From contig NZ_JAGUCO010000001.1 of the NCBI RefSeq assembly GCF_018271995.1, positions 682,001-746,000 on the forward strand: DNA of 64,000 nucleotides, written 5' to 3'. This document shows positions 43,707-53,116 of the stretch, one piece after another (positions within the stretch are counted from its first letter, which is position 1; every line of letters begins with the position of its first letter). The DNA comes from Carboxylicivirga linearis. Its GTDB lineage: Bacteria > Bacteroidota > Bacteroidia > Bacteroidales > Marinilabiliaceae. Below the pieces are notes generated by a model, which was given only the letters and a program-made list of their open reading frames with translations, did not search any database and was not told the origin of the DNA. The translations under genes were made by a program, and so were the position numbers.

Positions 43707-44486
43707 ATGACTCAATTTTTAAATAATCCATATTATCAATCAGAACAAAAAGGGAGTATTCTCTTCTTGCGATTGAATTATTGTCTTTTTCTCGAGAGCA
43801 AAACCTATGAGTATCGTGATGGATTAATCGACATGCTCGATAAAGTATCGAAAGATGAAACTGTCAAATCAGTTGTGATAAGTAATGATCATCCTAATTT
43901 TTCATTGGAGAGTTATCAACAAGTGTGGCACTCATTTTTTAAGGATAAAAATTACGAAGAAAAGGTTTTGCGAAGCTTTAGAGTTTTCGACTTGTTGGTG
44001 TTGAAGTTATTTGCATTGAAAAAAGTGGTTGTTTCGATGTTGGTAAAACCAATGAATGCTTTTCTTTTCAATTTTAGTTTTATTGCTGATTTAAGAATTG
44101 TATCCAAAGATTTTTATCTCGACAATAACAATGTTGATATGGTTAATATTCCCAAAGGAAGTACAATGCATAAGCAGTTTATCAATGCAACTATTAATCC
44201 AATCAATGTTTATTTTCTGTCGGACAAGATTTTTCCTGATGTTTTATCGAAGCATAATATGGTCGATCGAGTGTTTAATCCCGAGGAGTTGAACGAACGC
44301 TCAGAATCGTTGGTGCAACGTTTCGAAAATGTGCACTATGCTGAAATTGAAGCGGCAAAAATGACTAAGTCTGCTGATAATTTCGAGGGGTTTGAAAATT
44401 TGCTTCAGCAGGAAAATACTTTTCTGTTATCGTGTATCAGAGAGAAATTTAATGAGTCATCTCAGAAAATTCAACGTTTCCAATAA
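43707..44486 (+). CDS. Crotonase-like protein lacking the catalytic signature, in an efflux operon
   Basis: 259 residues in the ClpP/crotonase fold. 'SVVISNDHPNFSLESY' aligns with the first oxyanion segment but lacks the A-G-x-D residues. 'FLFNFSFIADLRIVSKDFY' matches the second segment, where the usual Gly-Gly is replaced by Phe/Asn. An active acyl-CoA hydratase is therefore unlikely. It lies 5 bp after the RND gene and 13 bp before the tolC gene. It could be a regulator or a structural partner; the role is unknown. Confidence 0.7.
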   Translation: MTQFLNNPYYQSEQKGSILFLRLNYCLFLESKTYEYRDGLIDMLDKVSKDETVKSVVISNDHPNFSLESYQQVWHSFFKDKNYEEKVLRSFRVFDLLVLKLFALKKVVVSMLVKPMNAFLFNFSFIADLRIVSKDFYLDNNNVDMVNIPKGSTMHKQFINATINPINVYFLSDKIFPDVLSKHNMVDRVFNPEELNERSESLVQRFENVHYAEIEAAKMTKSADNFEGFENLLQQENTFLLSCIREKFNESSQKIQRFQ

Positions 44487-44499
44487 ATTAAAAATCATA

Positions 44500-45837
44500 A
44501 TGTTAAAATATAGTTTCACAATAGTTTTCTGTTTCATTGCCTATGTGGCAATGGGGCAGGAGGTACTAACGCTCGATAGCTGTCGACACAAGGCTTTGGA
44601 GCACAGCCAGAATGTGAAGACAGCCGAAGCGGATTACTCCATTAGCAAAGCTTCGCATAAACTAAGTAAATTAGGGCGCTTACCGCAGTTCGATTTTTCG
44701 GCTACCTATAATTATATGAATAAACCTCAGATAATGGAGATTCCAGGATTTGAATTGCCAACGCTAGGAGGCTTGCCAAGTGGAGTTTATTATCCGGGTG
44801 GAGTAACTAACCTGACATATCATAACAATTATAGTGGAGGTGTCGATTTAAGTTTGCCACTTTATTTGGGTGGTAAATTAAGGCATTACGTTAAAATGTC
44901 GGAGTATGGAGTTGGTATGGCAGAGCATAATCTTACCAATACAAAAGAAAACCTCATTCTTCAGGTTGATCAGCAATATTGGGCATTGGTTTCTTTAAAA
45001 GAAAATCTGAATGTTTTGAACAAGGCTGTTAAGATGCTTGAAGGAGTAGTAACGCAAACTCAGAACTGGGCTGATGTTGGTTTGTTAACAGGTAATGAAG
45101 TATTGAAGGTAAAAGTTGAGCTAAATAACGCTAAGTTATCAGTAATTAATCTGAACAATAATATATCGTTAGCCAAAATGGCATTAAATCAAACCATGGG
45201 CAAAAGTATTTTGGATGATATTGTTGTGGAAGATTCGGTAGTTATAGCCAGCGACTCGCCGGTTATGGTTGCTGATATTGAACAAAAAGCAGAAGAACGC
45301 CATGAGTTACAGATTTTGGCAAATCAGGTAAATATCAGTGAAGAAGACAGAAAGGCTGTGCGATCAGATTATTTGCCTCAACTGGTTTCGTTTGCCAATT
45401 ATGGATTTCAAAATCCAAACCATAAGGCACAAGACGAAACAGAAATGGCTTTTGTGGCAGGTGTGAGTGTTTCAATACCTGTTTTTCATTGGGGTGAACG
45501 TCATGTGAAGATGCAAATGAAAAATATGGAAAGTCAGAAAGCACAGTTAACTTATGATAAAGCGAAAGAAGGATTAATTCTCGAAATTCAACAATGTGTT
45601 TATCAAGTGAACGAGTCGTTGGTGAAGATTGATTTTACCGAGGAATCATTAGAGCAAGCAGATGAAAATTTACAAATGGAGCTTAATAGATTAAATGAAG
45701 GTATAGTTACAACGACTGATGTTTTGGATGCTCAAGTGCAGTGGCAAAGGGCTTATGCCGATTTTATCGACTCTAAAGTAAATTACAAAGTAAATCTCCT
45801 TCATTATAAAAAGGTAATGGGGAGTCTTAATTATTAG
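44500..45837 (+). CDS. TolC-family outer-membrane efflux channel
   Basis: 445 residues from ATG 44500, which gives a signal peptide (MLKYSFTIVFCFIAYVAMGQ). A longer frame opens upstream inside the crotonase-like gene but lacks a sensible leader. Two repeats of paired helices and beta strands typical of TolC follow, e.g. 'LDSCRHKALEHSQNVKTAEA' and later 'GVSVSIPVFHWGERH'. It completes the RND pump and could also be the missing channel for the ABC array at 6812-22257. Confidence 0.9.
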   Translation: MLKYSFTIVFCFIAYVAMGQEVLTLDSCRHKALEHSQNVKTAEADYSISKASHKLSKLGRLPQFDFSATYNYMNKPQIMEIPGFELPTLGGLPSGVYYPGGVTNLTYHNNYSGGVDLSLPLYLGGKLRHYVKMSEYGVGMAEHNLTNTKENLILQVDQQYWALVSLKENLNVLNKAVKMLEGVVTQTQNWADVGLLTGNEVLKVKVELNNAKLSVINLNNNISLAKMALNQTMGKSILDDIVVEDSVVIASDSPVMVADIEQKAEERHELQILANQVNISEEDRKAVRSDYLPQLVSFANYGFQNPNHKAQDETEMAFVAGVSVSIPVFHWGERHVKMQMKNMESQKAQLTYDKAKEGLILEIQQCVYQVNESLVKIDFTEESLEQADENLQMELNRLNEGIVTTTDVLDAQVQWQRAYADFIDSKVNYKVNLLHYKKVMGSLNY

Positions 45838-45855
45838 TTTTGATTGACTTAATGA

Positions 45856-45951
45856 TAATCCATTATTTCTGACGTATTAAACACCCGAAAATCTGTTTTA
45901 CAACATTTTTTGTCTTCTTAATGCGTTTTTTACTTCCGAAATAATGGATTA
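45856..45951. repeat. Inverted repeat of 14 bp
   Basis: TAATCCATTATTTC (45856-45869) and GAAATAATGGATTA (45938-45951) are perfect inverted copies 68 bp apart, in the 614-bp gap between tolC and the V-ATPase operon. They could flank a small lost insertion or form a long hairpin. Confidence 0.5.
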
Positions 45952-46451
45952 ATCTATACATTGTGACGCGTTTTTCGGAATGTAATAACACGATTATTTT
46001 TTAACGGTGTTTCTGAATAACGAAGTATTTACTCTTGAAATAAGATCCAAATCTATAAAATCAATTAGTATATTTTCACTACTGAAAAAATTTAGAATTA
46101 TGCATAAAGAGCTCCGGTTGTCAGATAACAAGAATTTCTTTAAGGGAGTGCAGAAAGCTAAAGAAGGTGTGGTTTATTGAAGAATTCTTCGATAGAACAA
46201 TGAAAAAACAATTGATGTTTATTAATCTGCCTGCATACATTTCAGAAATGTTTCAAAATGGAATTAGTTTTCTTATTTGCCGGGAATTATGCGTAAAAGC
46301 AACTCCTGTTTATTTACTATTTTATAAAAATGCAAATAATGGTTTCTAACTTTTTTGTTTGTTTTTAATGTATTGGAAATGAGTAGTGTTGTGATTTTAA
46401 TTAGTAATGGGGAGTCAGTTGATTAAAACAACTGCTTTTAAAATATAAATT
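45952..46451. other. Non-coding gap before the V-ATPase operon
   Basis: AT-rich DNA in which I see no convincing gene. A 26-codon frame (46100-46180) and an overlapping 60-codon frame (46167-46349) exist but show no recognisable domain. The promoter of the V-ATPase operon must lie here; no clear box was found. Confidence 0.4.
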
Positions 46452-48227
46452 ATGAAGGATATCAATAAAAAAAGGACAGGAACCCTTATTTCCATCCAGG
46501 ATTCGTTGGTGAAGGCACGATTCTTTGATGATGTGATAATGGGGGAGACTGCTGAGATTTCCGTCGATGGGAAATTTCTTCAGGCAGAAGTCTTGCAGAT
46601 TCAACCTGATCCGAAAAATGCCGACGCTGGCATTGTTGAAATGCAGGTTTTTGAAGATTTAACCGGTGCCAAAATTGGTGATGAGGTCGTATTTAAAGGT
46701 ACACCTTTGTCCGTTTTGTTAGGGCCGGGACTCTTAACCAGTGTATGGGATGGACTTCAAAACCCCTTGTATAAACTAAGTGAAGAAGATTCGTATTTGA
46801 AACCGGGTATGAATGCCCCGGCCTTAAACGAAGAGACATTATGGGACTTTACTCCAAGTGTAAAAGTTGGTGATTCAGTTTCTGGAGGCGATGTTATAGG
46901 TTCAGTTCCTGAAGGAAAAGTGGACCACAAAATTTTGGTTCCATTTAGCTTTGGTGCTTGTACGGTTGAAAGCATTATCGAAAAGAGTTCGGTAAACATC
47001 ACTCAGCAAGTAGCTATTGTGGTTGATGAACTAGGTAATAAGCATGAGCTGAAATTAGCTTTTCGTCAGCCGGTAAAAGCGCCTATTCCATTTAAAGAGC
47101 GTGCTATCCCAACAAAACCTATTTCTACAGGAACCCGAGTTATTGATCTATTAGCTCCTGTTGGATATGGAGGTACAGTTGGTAACCCTGGTCCTTTTGG
47201 AGCAGGTAAAACAGTATTACAGCACTCGCTTTGTAAATATGCTGTAGCTGACATTATTATTATGGCTGCCTGTGGTGAACGTGCCGGTGAAGCGGTTGAG
47301 GTATTTAAAGAATTTGCAGAGTTGGAAGATCCAACAACAGGTGAGTCTTTAATGAATCGTATGTGTATTTTCGGTAATACCAGTTCAATGCCTGTAGCAG
47401 CTCGTGAGGCTTCAGTATTTATCGCATTAACAGTGGGTGAATATTACCGTTATCAAGGTAAAAAAGTAGTAATGTTAGCTGACTCAACATCTCGTTGGGC
47501 ACAGGCATTACGCGAGCGTAGTGGTCGTCAGGGTGATATTCCCGGACCAGAGGCTTTCCCAATGGATATTCCAGATCAGATTAAGGGTATGTACCAACGT
47601 GCAGGTGATGATTTAGGTACCGAAGGTTCATTAACTTTTATTGGTACTGTATCGCCAGCGGGTGGTAACTTCCAGGAGCCGGTAACACAGGCAACAATGG
47701 ATGCAACCGGTGGTTTCTGGGGACTTTCTCAGGATCGTGCCGATGCTAAAAAATATCCAGCCATCGATCCTTTGGTGTATACAACTTCGGTTTATAACGG
47801 ATTTGTATCATGGAAAGATCGCCAGAACATGATTAGTGCATTAAGAACAGCAAACGATATTGATCAAACCATTAGTACCATTGGTTTGAAAAAAGTACCT
47901 GTTTCAAATTATATACAATTTCAAAAAGGTCAAACCATCGACTTCTGTGTAATGCAGCAAGATGCTTTTGACAAAGTTGATGCTTGTACTCGTCCCGAAC
48001 GTTTAGAAGTAATCAATGAAGCGGTTCAGAATTTAATTAGCAGCAATATTGATTTTGAAGCTGGCGAAATGGATGATGAACAATTAAAAGAGTCAATCAA
48101 GCAGAAGTTTGATGAGCTGCGTCAGTGGTGGCGCGATTGGAACTATTCAGCTACCACCGAAGAGCAATTAGCTCAGTTGCCAGGCGCAGTTAATAAATTT
48201 ATTTTACAGGAGGAATACGCCGTATGA
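46452..48227 (+). CDS. ntpA: V-type ATPase subunit A (catalytic)
   Basis: 591 residues, normal for V/A-type A subunits. The P-loop G247-P-F-G-A-G-K-T254 and the 'GERAGEAVEVFKEF' and 'SRWAQALRERSGR' segments identify the catalytic subunit. The inserted non-homologous region typical of A subunits is present. It hydrolyses or makes ATP in the hexameric head. It starts the operon A-B-E-DUF2764-D-I-K; the next gene overlaps its stop codon (ATGA). Confidence 0.96.
   Translation: MKDINKKRTGTLISIQDSLVKARFFDDVIMGETAEISVDGKFLQAEVLQIQPDPKNADAGIVEMQVFEDLTGAKIGDEVVFKGTPLSVLLGPGLLTSVWDGLQNPLYKLSEEDSYLKPGMNAPALNEETLWDFTPSVKVGDSVSGGDVIGSVPEGKVDHKILVPFSFGACTVESIIEKSSVNITQQVAIVVDELGNKHELKLAFRQPVKAPIPFKERAIPTKPISTGTRVIDLLAPVGYGGTVGNPGPFGAGKTVLQHSLCKYAVADIIIMAACGERAGEAVEVFKEFAELEDPTTGESLMNRMCIFGNTSSMPVAAREASVFIALTVGEYYRYQGKKVVMLADSTSRWAQALRERSGRQGDIPGPEAFPMDIPDQIKGMYQRAGDDLGTEGSLTFIGTVSPAGGNFQEPVTQATMDATGGFWGLSQDRADAKKYPAIDPLVYTTSVYNGFVSWKDRQNMISALRTANDIDQTISTIGLKKVPVSNYIQFQKGQTIDFCVMQQDAFDKVDACTRPERLEVINEAVQNLISSNIDFEAGEMDDEQLKESIKQKFDELRQWWRDWNYSATTEEQLAQLPGAVNKFILQEEYAV
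48208..48213 (+). promoter_or_regulatory. Strong ribosome-binding site before subunit B
   Basis: AGGAGG lies 10 bp before ATG 48224, inside the end of the A gene. Such a full Shine-Dalgarno is rare elsewhere in this window and supports translational coupling. Confidence 0.6.
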
Positions 48228-49534
48228 TAAGAAAAGAAATTAATAAGATAAGCGAAGTAGGTAAAGCTCTTATTTCTGTTGAGGGTAATCCTGGAGTAGC
48301 GCTGAATCACGTGGTTGAATTGTTAGAAGCCGATTCAGGACAAAGCTTATCATTTGCTAAAGCCATTAATATTACAGAAGATTCAACTCGATTTCAGGTA
48401 TTTAATGGTACTACCGGTTTAAGTACGCGAACTAAAATTCGCATGCACGAGATTCCTTTGACTGCTGGGTTTTCAAATAAAATGTTAGGACGTAGTTTCG
48501 ATGGTTCTGGTGAAGTTGCCGATGGCGGACCAGAGGTTATCTTCGAAAAACAAGTATCAACTCGTTTGGATACTTTGAATCCTACTGTTCGTAACGTACC
48601 AAAACAAGCTTTGTGGACAGGTATTCCAATGATTGATGTTTTCAATACATTGGTAAAATCGCAAAAGATTCCAATTTTTGCGGGTCCAACAGAGCCATAT
48701 AATCGCTTATTGTCGCAAATTGCACAAGGAGCTCAGGCTGACGTTATCATCTTTGCTGGTATTGGATTAAAGTTTGATGAGTATCAGTATTTTAAAGAAC
48801 AATTATCGCAATCAGGTAATATTGATAAAACCATCATGTTTACTCACCTTGCCGGTGATTCGCAGATTAAAGGTTTGATGTTGCCCGATGTTGCCTTGAG
48901 TGTGGCTCGTGAGTTTGGTGATCAGGGAAAAGACGTATTGGTACTTTTAACTGATATGACAAACTGGTCGAACATCTTACGTAATGTTGCCAACTATCAG
49001 GATATGATTCCTTCATTGCAGGGATATCCTGGATCCTTGTACTCAGAGCTGGCAAAACGATATGAGGTAGCTGCCGATATCGAAGGTGCTGGGTCTATTA
49101 CTATTATTGGAGCAACCACTTTGGAATCATTAGAAGATCCGGTTCCTGATAACACCGGTTATATTACCGAAGGTCAGTTCTTCTTGGATGGAGGTAAATT
49201 GAAATTAGCTCGTTCGCTTTCTCGTTTGAAACAAGGGGTGAATGGTAAAACACGTAGCGACCATCGTGCTATCATGACCGCTATGGCTTCTTTATTGGCC
49301 GATGCCGAAAAAGCTTTTGAAGCATCAGAGGTTGGAGCGGCTAATGACCCTTACTCTCAAAAATTATTGCGCTATCGTACCGACTTTATCGAGAATATCG
49401 AAGAGCCATTTGGTGAACCTATCGAGCTGGAAGCAGCTTTAGATAAATGTTGGTCTATTCTTAAACGCCATTTCGAACCTACAGAAACAGGCCTCAGTAA
49501 AAAACTGATTGAAGAATATTGGGATAAGAATTAA
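48224..49534 (+). CDS. ntpB: V-type ATPase subunit B (non-catalytic)
   Basis: 436 residues. 'PMIDVFNTLVKSQKIPIFAG' stands where the A subunit has its P-loop, so the P-loop is degenerate as expected for the B subunit. 'SDHRAIMTAMASLLADAEKA' lies near the C-terminus. It alternates with subunit A in the head. The start is coupled to the A gene by a four-base overlap. Confidence 0.95.
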   Translation: MIRKEINKISEVGKALISVEGNPGVALNHVVELLEADSGQSLSFAKAINITEDSTRFQVFNGTTGLSTRTKIRMHEIPLTAGFSNKMLGRSFDGSGEVADGGPEVIFEKQVSTRLDTLNPTVRNVPKQALWTGIPMIDVFNTLVKSQKIPIFAGPTEPYNRLLSQIAQGAQADVIIFAGIGLKFDEYQYFKEQLSQSGNIDKTIMFTHLAGDSQIKGLMLPDVALSVAREFGDQGKDVLVLLTDMTNWSNILRNVANYQDMIPSLQGYPGSLYSELAKRYEVAADIEGAGSITIIGATTLESLEDPVPDNTGYITEGQFFLDGGKLKLARSLSRLKQGVNGKTRSDHRAIMTAMASLLADAEKAFEASEVGAANDPYSQKLLRYRTDFIENIEEPFGEPIELEAALDKCWSILKRHFEPTETGLSKKLIEEYWDKN

Positions 49535-49561
49535 GCGGTTATCTATTTAAAAGAAAAAGAA

Positions 49562-50167
49562 ATGAACGATAATAAAGAAAATCTGGAAGGGATTGTTGCC
49601 AAGCTAAAAGAGCAAGGAATTAATGCAGGAGAAGCTGAAAAGCAACGCATTATTGAAGAGGCTAAAAAACAAGCGGAAGCAATTATTTCTGATGCAGAAG
49701 CTCAAAAAAAGACCATTATAGATGAAGCCAATACAAAAGCAGAGCAAACAGGTAAAAATGCTCAAACTGCTTTAAAACAAGCTTCGCGCGATATGGTTGA
49801 AGCAACTAAAGTGGCTGTTCTTAAATACATGGAATCTATTTTTGGAGGATTGACTGAGAGTTTGTTTACTCAGGAACAATACCTGCAAGAATTGGTAAAA
49901 GCCGTGGTAGCTTCTATCGAAGGAAACAAAACAGTATCTGTACCTGCCGACACTTTAAAAGGCATGGAGGCATTTATTACCAGCGAAGGTTTAAAACAAC
50001 AAGTTGAATTAAAACCGTTGGCTAATAGCGATGCTAAAATTGAGGTGCAGTCAAACGATAAGAGTGGCGTTCAGTTTGTTTTGAGCGATAGTGACATTCA
50101 ACAAGCTATGTTTGCTTTGTTGAACAAAGATTTGGTTGAACGCATAACCCAAAGCCAGGAGGACTAA
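49562..50167 (+). CDS. ntpE: V-type ATPase subunit E (peripheral stalk)
   Basis: 201 residues. The first half is a long charged coiled coil ('EEAKKQAEAIISDAEAQKK') and the second a small globular domain ending near 'ALLNKDLVERI', as in subunit E. It forms the stator linking head and membrane sector. In the Bacteroides gene order I remember, E precedes A; here it follows B. Confidence 0.82.
   Translation: MNDNKENLEGIVAKLKEQGINAGEAEKQRIIEEAKKQAEAIISDAEAQKKTIIDEANTKAEQTGKNAQTALKQASRDMVEATKVAVLKYMESIFGGLTESLFTQEQYLQELVKAVVASIEGNKTVSVPADTLKGMEAFITSEGLKQQVELKPLANSDAKIEVQSNDKSGVQFVLSDSDIQQAMFALLNKDLVERITQSQED
50157..50162 (+). promoter_or_regulatory. Strong ribosome-binding site before the DUF2764 gene
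   Basis: AGGAGG lies 7 bp before ATG 50170, across the end of the E gene. Confidence 0.6.
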
Positions 50168-50169
50168 GT

Positions 50170-50673
50170 ATGTCAAACTTGGTTTATTTAATGTCGAGTT
50201 TGCCTTCGTTGAGTTTTGGCCAGGTACCTCCTATTACGATGGAGGAGTTTACCCAGGATGCCAAAAGTCAGCTGTCGGCAAAGCACTTTAAAAAACTCGA
50301 ACCGGTAGATATATATAAGGCAACCGATTCGGAAGGGAAGGTTGGTTTAAAGAGTATTAGTGTGATGTTAAACGAAATGCAAAATGATATTTCGGAAATA
50401 AGAGCAGCTAAAACTCAAAAACGAACACCCGGTTTACAGCGTCTTCCACAAGCTATTATAAATGCCAATCCGTTAGAACGCGAAAAGCTAATTATGCGGT
50501 GGCAGTGGGAGGAATTGGATACTATACTGGCTGGCGAAATGTTTACACTAACGGATGTAATGGTTTACAAACTGCGATTGCAGATTTTAAATCGTTTGAA
50601 TTCGTTTGATAAAGAACAAGGAAAGCAGGTATTGGCATCCGTTGTTAATCCACCTAAAAAGGAGGAGGTATAA
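50170..50673 (+). CDS. DUF2764-like V-ATPase-associated protein
   Basis: 167 residues beginning MSNLVYLMSSLPSLSFGQ, typical of the DUF2764 proteins encoded in Bacteroidota V-ATPase operons. The family may replace the missing subunit C. Helical and probably cytoplasmic; the C-terminus is 'LNRLNSFDKEQG'. It lies 2 bp after the E gene, and its stop overlaps the next start by one base, so it is made together with the complex. The biochemical function is unproven. Confidence 0.75.
   Translation: MSNLVYLMSSLPSLSFGQVPPITMEEFTQDAKSQLSAKHFKKLEPVDIYKATDSEGKVGLKSISVMLNEMQNDISEIRAAKTQKRTPGLQRLPQAIINANPLEREKLIMRWQWEELDTILAGEMFTLTDVMVYKLRLQILNRLNSFDKEQGKQVLASVVNPPKKEEV
50661..50668 (+). promoter_or_regulatory. 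Strong ribosome-binding site before subunit D
   Basis: GGAGGAGG lies 4 bp before ATG 50673, at the end of the DUF2764 gene. Confidence 0.6.
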
Positions 50674-51281
50674 TGGCAGGACAAAAGATAAAATATACAA
50701 AAACAGAACGTGCCCGTCAGAAGAAAATTCTGAAGGTATCATTGCGTATGTTGCCATTGTTCGAAGCCATGGAGAAATCCTTAATGTCCACAATTAATAC
50801 AATTGCTGAACGAATTGAGGAGATCCGTCAGGAAATAGATAAGAACAATAAGGCTGCAGAGCCATGGGTAGCTGTAATGAGTGATTCTCATGTAGATATA
50901 AAATCATTTATTTCGGTTAATAAAGTCATTACTAAGCATATTGATGTAGCCGGTGTACGTGTGGATCAATACGAGGGTGTTGATTTTAATGTAAAGCCCA
51001 TTGAGGATGATACTCCTTTATGGGTGGATGATGCAATTGAACTAATGCAGGTGCAATTGCAGTTGATGGCTGAAATTGAATGTTTGGAAGAACAGATACG
51101 ATTGCTGGAGGAAGAACTTTTAGATGTTCGTGCCCGAATCAAACTGTTTGAAAACAGACGTATCCCGAATGCAAAAACGGCTATTCGTAAGATTGGTCAG
51201 AAATTGCAGGATGACGAGCGTTTGACGATTGCAACAGCAAAAGTGGTTAAAACCAGTCAAAAGGAAGGAGTGATGGTATGA
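50673..51281 (+). CDS. ntpD: V-type ATPase subunit D (central rotor shaft)
   Basis: 202 residues, mostly two long antiparallel helices. It has 'KYTKTERARQKKILKVSLRM' at the start and 'RIKLFENRRIPNAKTAIRKI' near the end, the latter a subunit D motif. It turns inside the A/B head. Overlaps the next gene by four bases (ATGA), with AAGGAG at 51265-51270 preceding that start. Confidence 0.9.
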   Translation: MAGQKIKYTKTERARQKKILKVSLRMLPLFEAMEKSLMSTINTIAERIEEIRQEIDKNNKAAEPWVAVMSDSHVDIKSFISVNKVITKHIDVAGVRVDQYEGVDFNVKPIEDDTPLWVDDAIELMQVQLQLMAEIECLEEQIRLLEEELLDVRARIKLFENRRIPNAKTAIRKIGQKLQDDERLTIATAKVVKTSQKEGVMV

Positions 51282-53095
51282 TTATAAAAATGAAAAAACT
51301 ATTGCTCTTTATGTCTCATCCAACTAACGATATGGATGAAGATCTAACTGTTTTAGGGCAATTGGGATTAGTGCATATTAAGCCATTTCAACCCGCTAAG
51401 GATGATTCAATTGATCGTGTTCAGGACCGTATAAAGCAGTTGGAGAAAGCCATCTCAATATTAGATAATTGTGAAGAAGAAACAAATGCATCGGTTGATG
51501 TAAGCAATTATAAAAAGATTGAGAGAGGTGATATTGCGTTGTTGGATAAAGTTTTAGATATCAACAAGGTGAATAAACATCTTGAAAGGCAAATTGCTGA
51601 ATACACCAAAGCGCAGGAATGGTATGATACCTGGGGAAAAATCTCGCTTGATGACATTCAGGCCATCAATAATAAAGGAGTGTATCTAAAGCTTTACGAA
51701 GTGTCTGAGAAGGATATGAAAACTATCCATAATCAGCAAAACGTAAAGGTGGTAGGGCAGTTCAATGGTGTAAATCAGGTTGCGCTTATCTCTGAGGATA
51801 AAGAAGCTTCGTTGAATTTTCGTGAGATAGAATTTTCTAAGTATTCTCAAGCGGAAATAGAACTTGCCATCACAGAAAAGACAGCTCAATTGAAAGAAGG
51901 CAAGGGGCATCTATTTCAACTTAGTAAGCAGAATGATTTGTTGAAAGAAGCATTAGCTGAAAGAGAGCGTCGTTTAAAAGTACGCACCGTTCAGTATGGA
52001 GGAATTGCTTTTCATGATAAAGTTCGTTGTTGGGAAGGATTTGTTCCGGAAGATAAAGTTGAAAGTGTAGTTGAAGTAGCTGATCAAAATGGTTGGGGGT
52101 ATGTGGTTAAAGAACCTCGTCCTGATGAATATGATCAAGTGCCAACTTTGTTGAAGAATCCAACGTGGTCGCACAAAATAAAGCCCGTAATGAGCTTTAT
52201 GGGCTTGGTTCCTGGTTACGATGAGATCGATGTGTCAAAAGTATTTTTAATCTTCTTTACCTTCTTTACAGGTATATTGGTTGGAGATGCTGGTTACGGT
52301 CTGATCTTTTTCGCCTTGACACTTTTTGCTCACTGGAAAACAGGCTTTGCCAAGAAGATTGAGTTCGGATTGTTTTATACGCTTTCGGTATCCGTTATGA
52401 TCTGGGGTGTTCTTACAGGAACCTACTTTGGAGCTGAAGCCATTGCAAATATTCCATTTTTAAGTCAATTAAAAGTGCAGCAATTGGCAAGTTTCGGAGG
52501 AGATAACCTGAAGATTCAGCAGTTCATGTTCATGATTGGTGCTATTCATCTTACCATTGGTCATATACAAAAAGGTTGGAAATACCTAAATACTGTATTG
52601 GTTATTGCTCAGGTGGGTTGGATTGCTATTATCTGGGGGCTTTATTTTCTGGTAAGTCAAATGGTATTGGCCATTCCAGGGCCCGATTATATGGTGTGGT
52701 TATTTGCTGGAGGTTCTGTTTTGGTAGCACTGTTTTCAAGCCCTGGCCATCCTATTTATAAAGGCATCTTGTCTTCATTGGGTAATTTACCCTTGAATGT
52801 AATAAATGGTTTTTCAGATGTTATTTCATATATCCGTTTATATGCGGTAGGGTTATCTACAGTTTTGATGGCAAGTAGTTTTAACGATATGGCCATTGGT
52901 GATGGTATCACTACCATAGCGTCAGGAATTGGAGCTGTTTTGGTTCTTATTCTTGGGCACGGATTAAATATGACACTTGCAGCAATGGCTGTCCTGGTTC
53001 ATGGTGTTCGCTTAAATATGTTGGAATATGCAGGCCATGCCAGTGTTGAGTTTTCGGGTAGTGATTACAACCCATTTAAATTAAAAAATAAGTAA
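51278..53095 (+). CDS. ntpI: V-type ATPase subunit I (membrane stator, ion path)
   Basis: 605 residues. A cytoplasmic coiled-coil half (about 1-310) is followed by about eight helices. 'ILVGDAGYGLIFFALTLFAH' and 'VISYIRLYAVGLSTVLMA' carry the conserved arginine that faces the K ring. The first ATG (51278) overlaps the D stop; another ATG at 51290 is in frame. It couples ion flow to rotation. Confidence 0.93.
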   Translation: MIIKMKKLLLFMSHPTNDMDEDLTVLGQLGLVHIKPFQPAKDDSIDRVQDRIKQLEKAISILDNCEEETNASVDVSNYKKIERGDIALLDKVLDINKVNKHLERQIAEYTKAQEWYDTWGKISLDDIQAINNKGVYLKLYEVSEKDMKTIHNQQNVKVVGQFNGVNQVALISEDKEASLNFREIEFSKYSQAEIELAITEKTAQLKEGKGHLFQLSKQNDLLKEALAERERRLKVRTVQYGGIAFHDKVRCWEGFVPEDKVESVVEVADQNGWGYVVKEPRPDEYDQVPTLLKNPTWSHKIKPVMSFMGLVPGYDEIDVSKVFLIFFTFFTGILVGDAGYGLIFFALTLFAHWKTGFAKKIEFGLFYTLSVSVMIWGVLTGTYFGAEAIANIPFLSQLKVQQLASFGGDNLKIQQFMFMIGAIHLTIGHIQKGWKYLNTVLVIAQVGWIAIIWGLYFLVSQMVLAIPGPDYMVWLFAGGSVLVALFSSPGHPIYKGILSSLGNLPLNVINGFSDVISYIRLYAVGLSTVLMASSFNDMAIGDGITTIASGIGAVLVLILGHGLNMTLAAMAVLVHGVRLNMLEYAGHASVEFSGSDYNPFKLKNK

Positions 53096-53116
53096 AATCT
53101 AATAAAATTAAATACG

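Noticed and set aside
46100-46349. Short frames before the V-ATPase operon
   Set aside because: No domain and no ribosome-binding or promoter support; kept only as a gap note.
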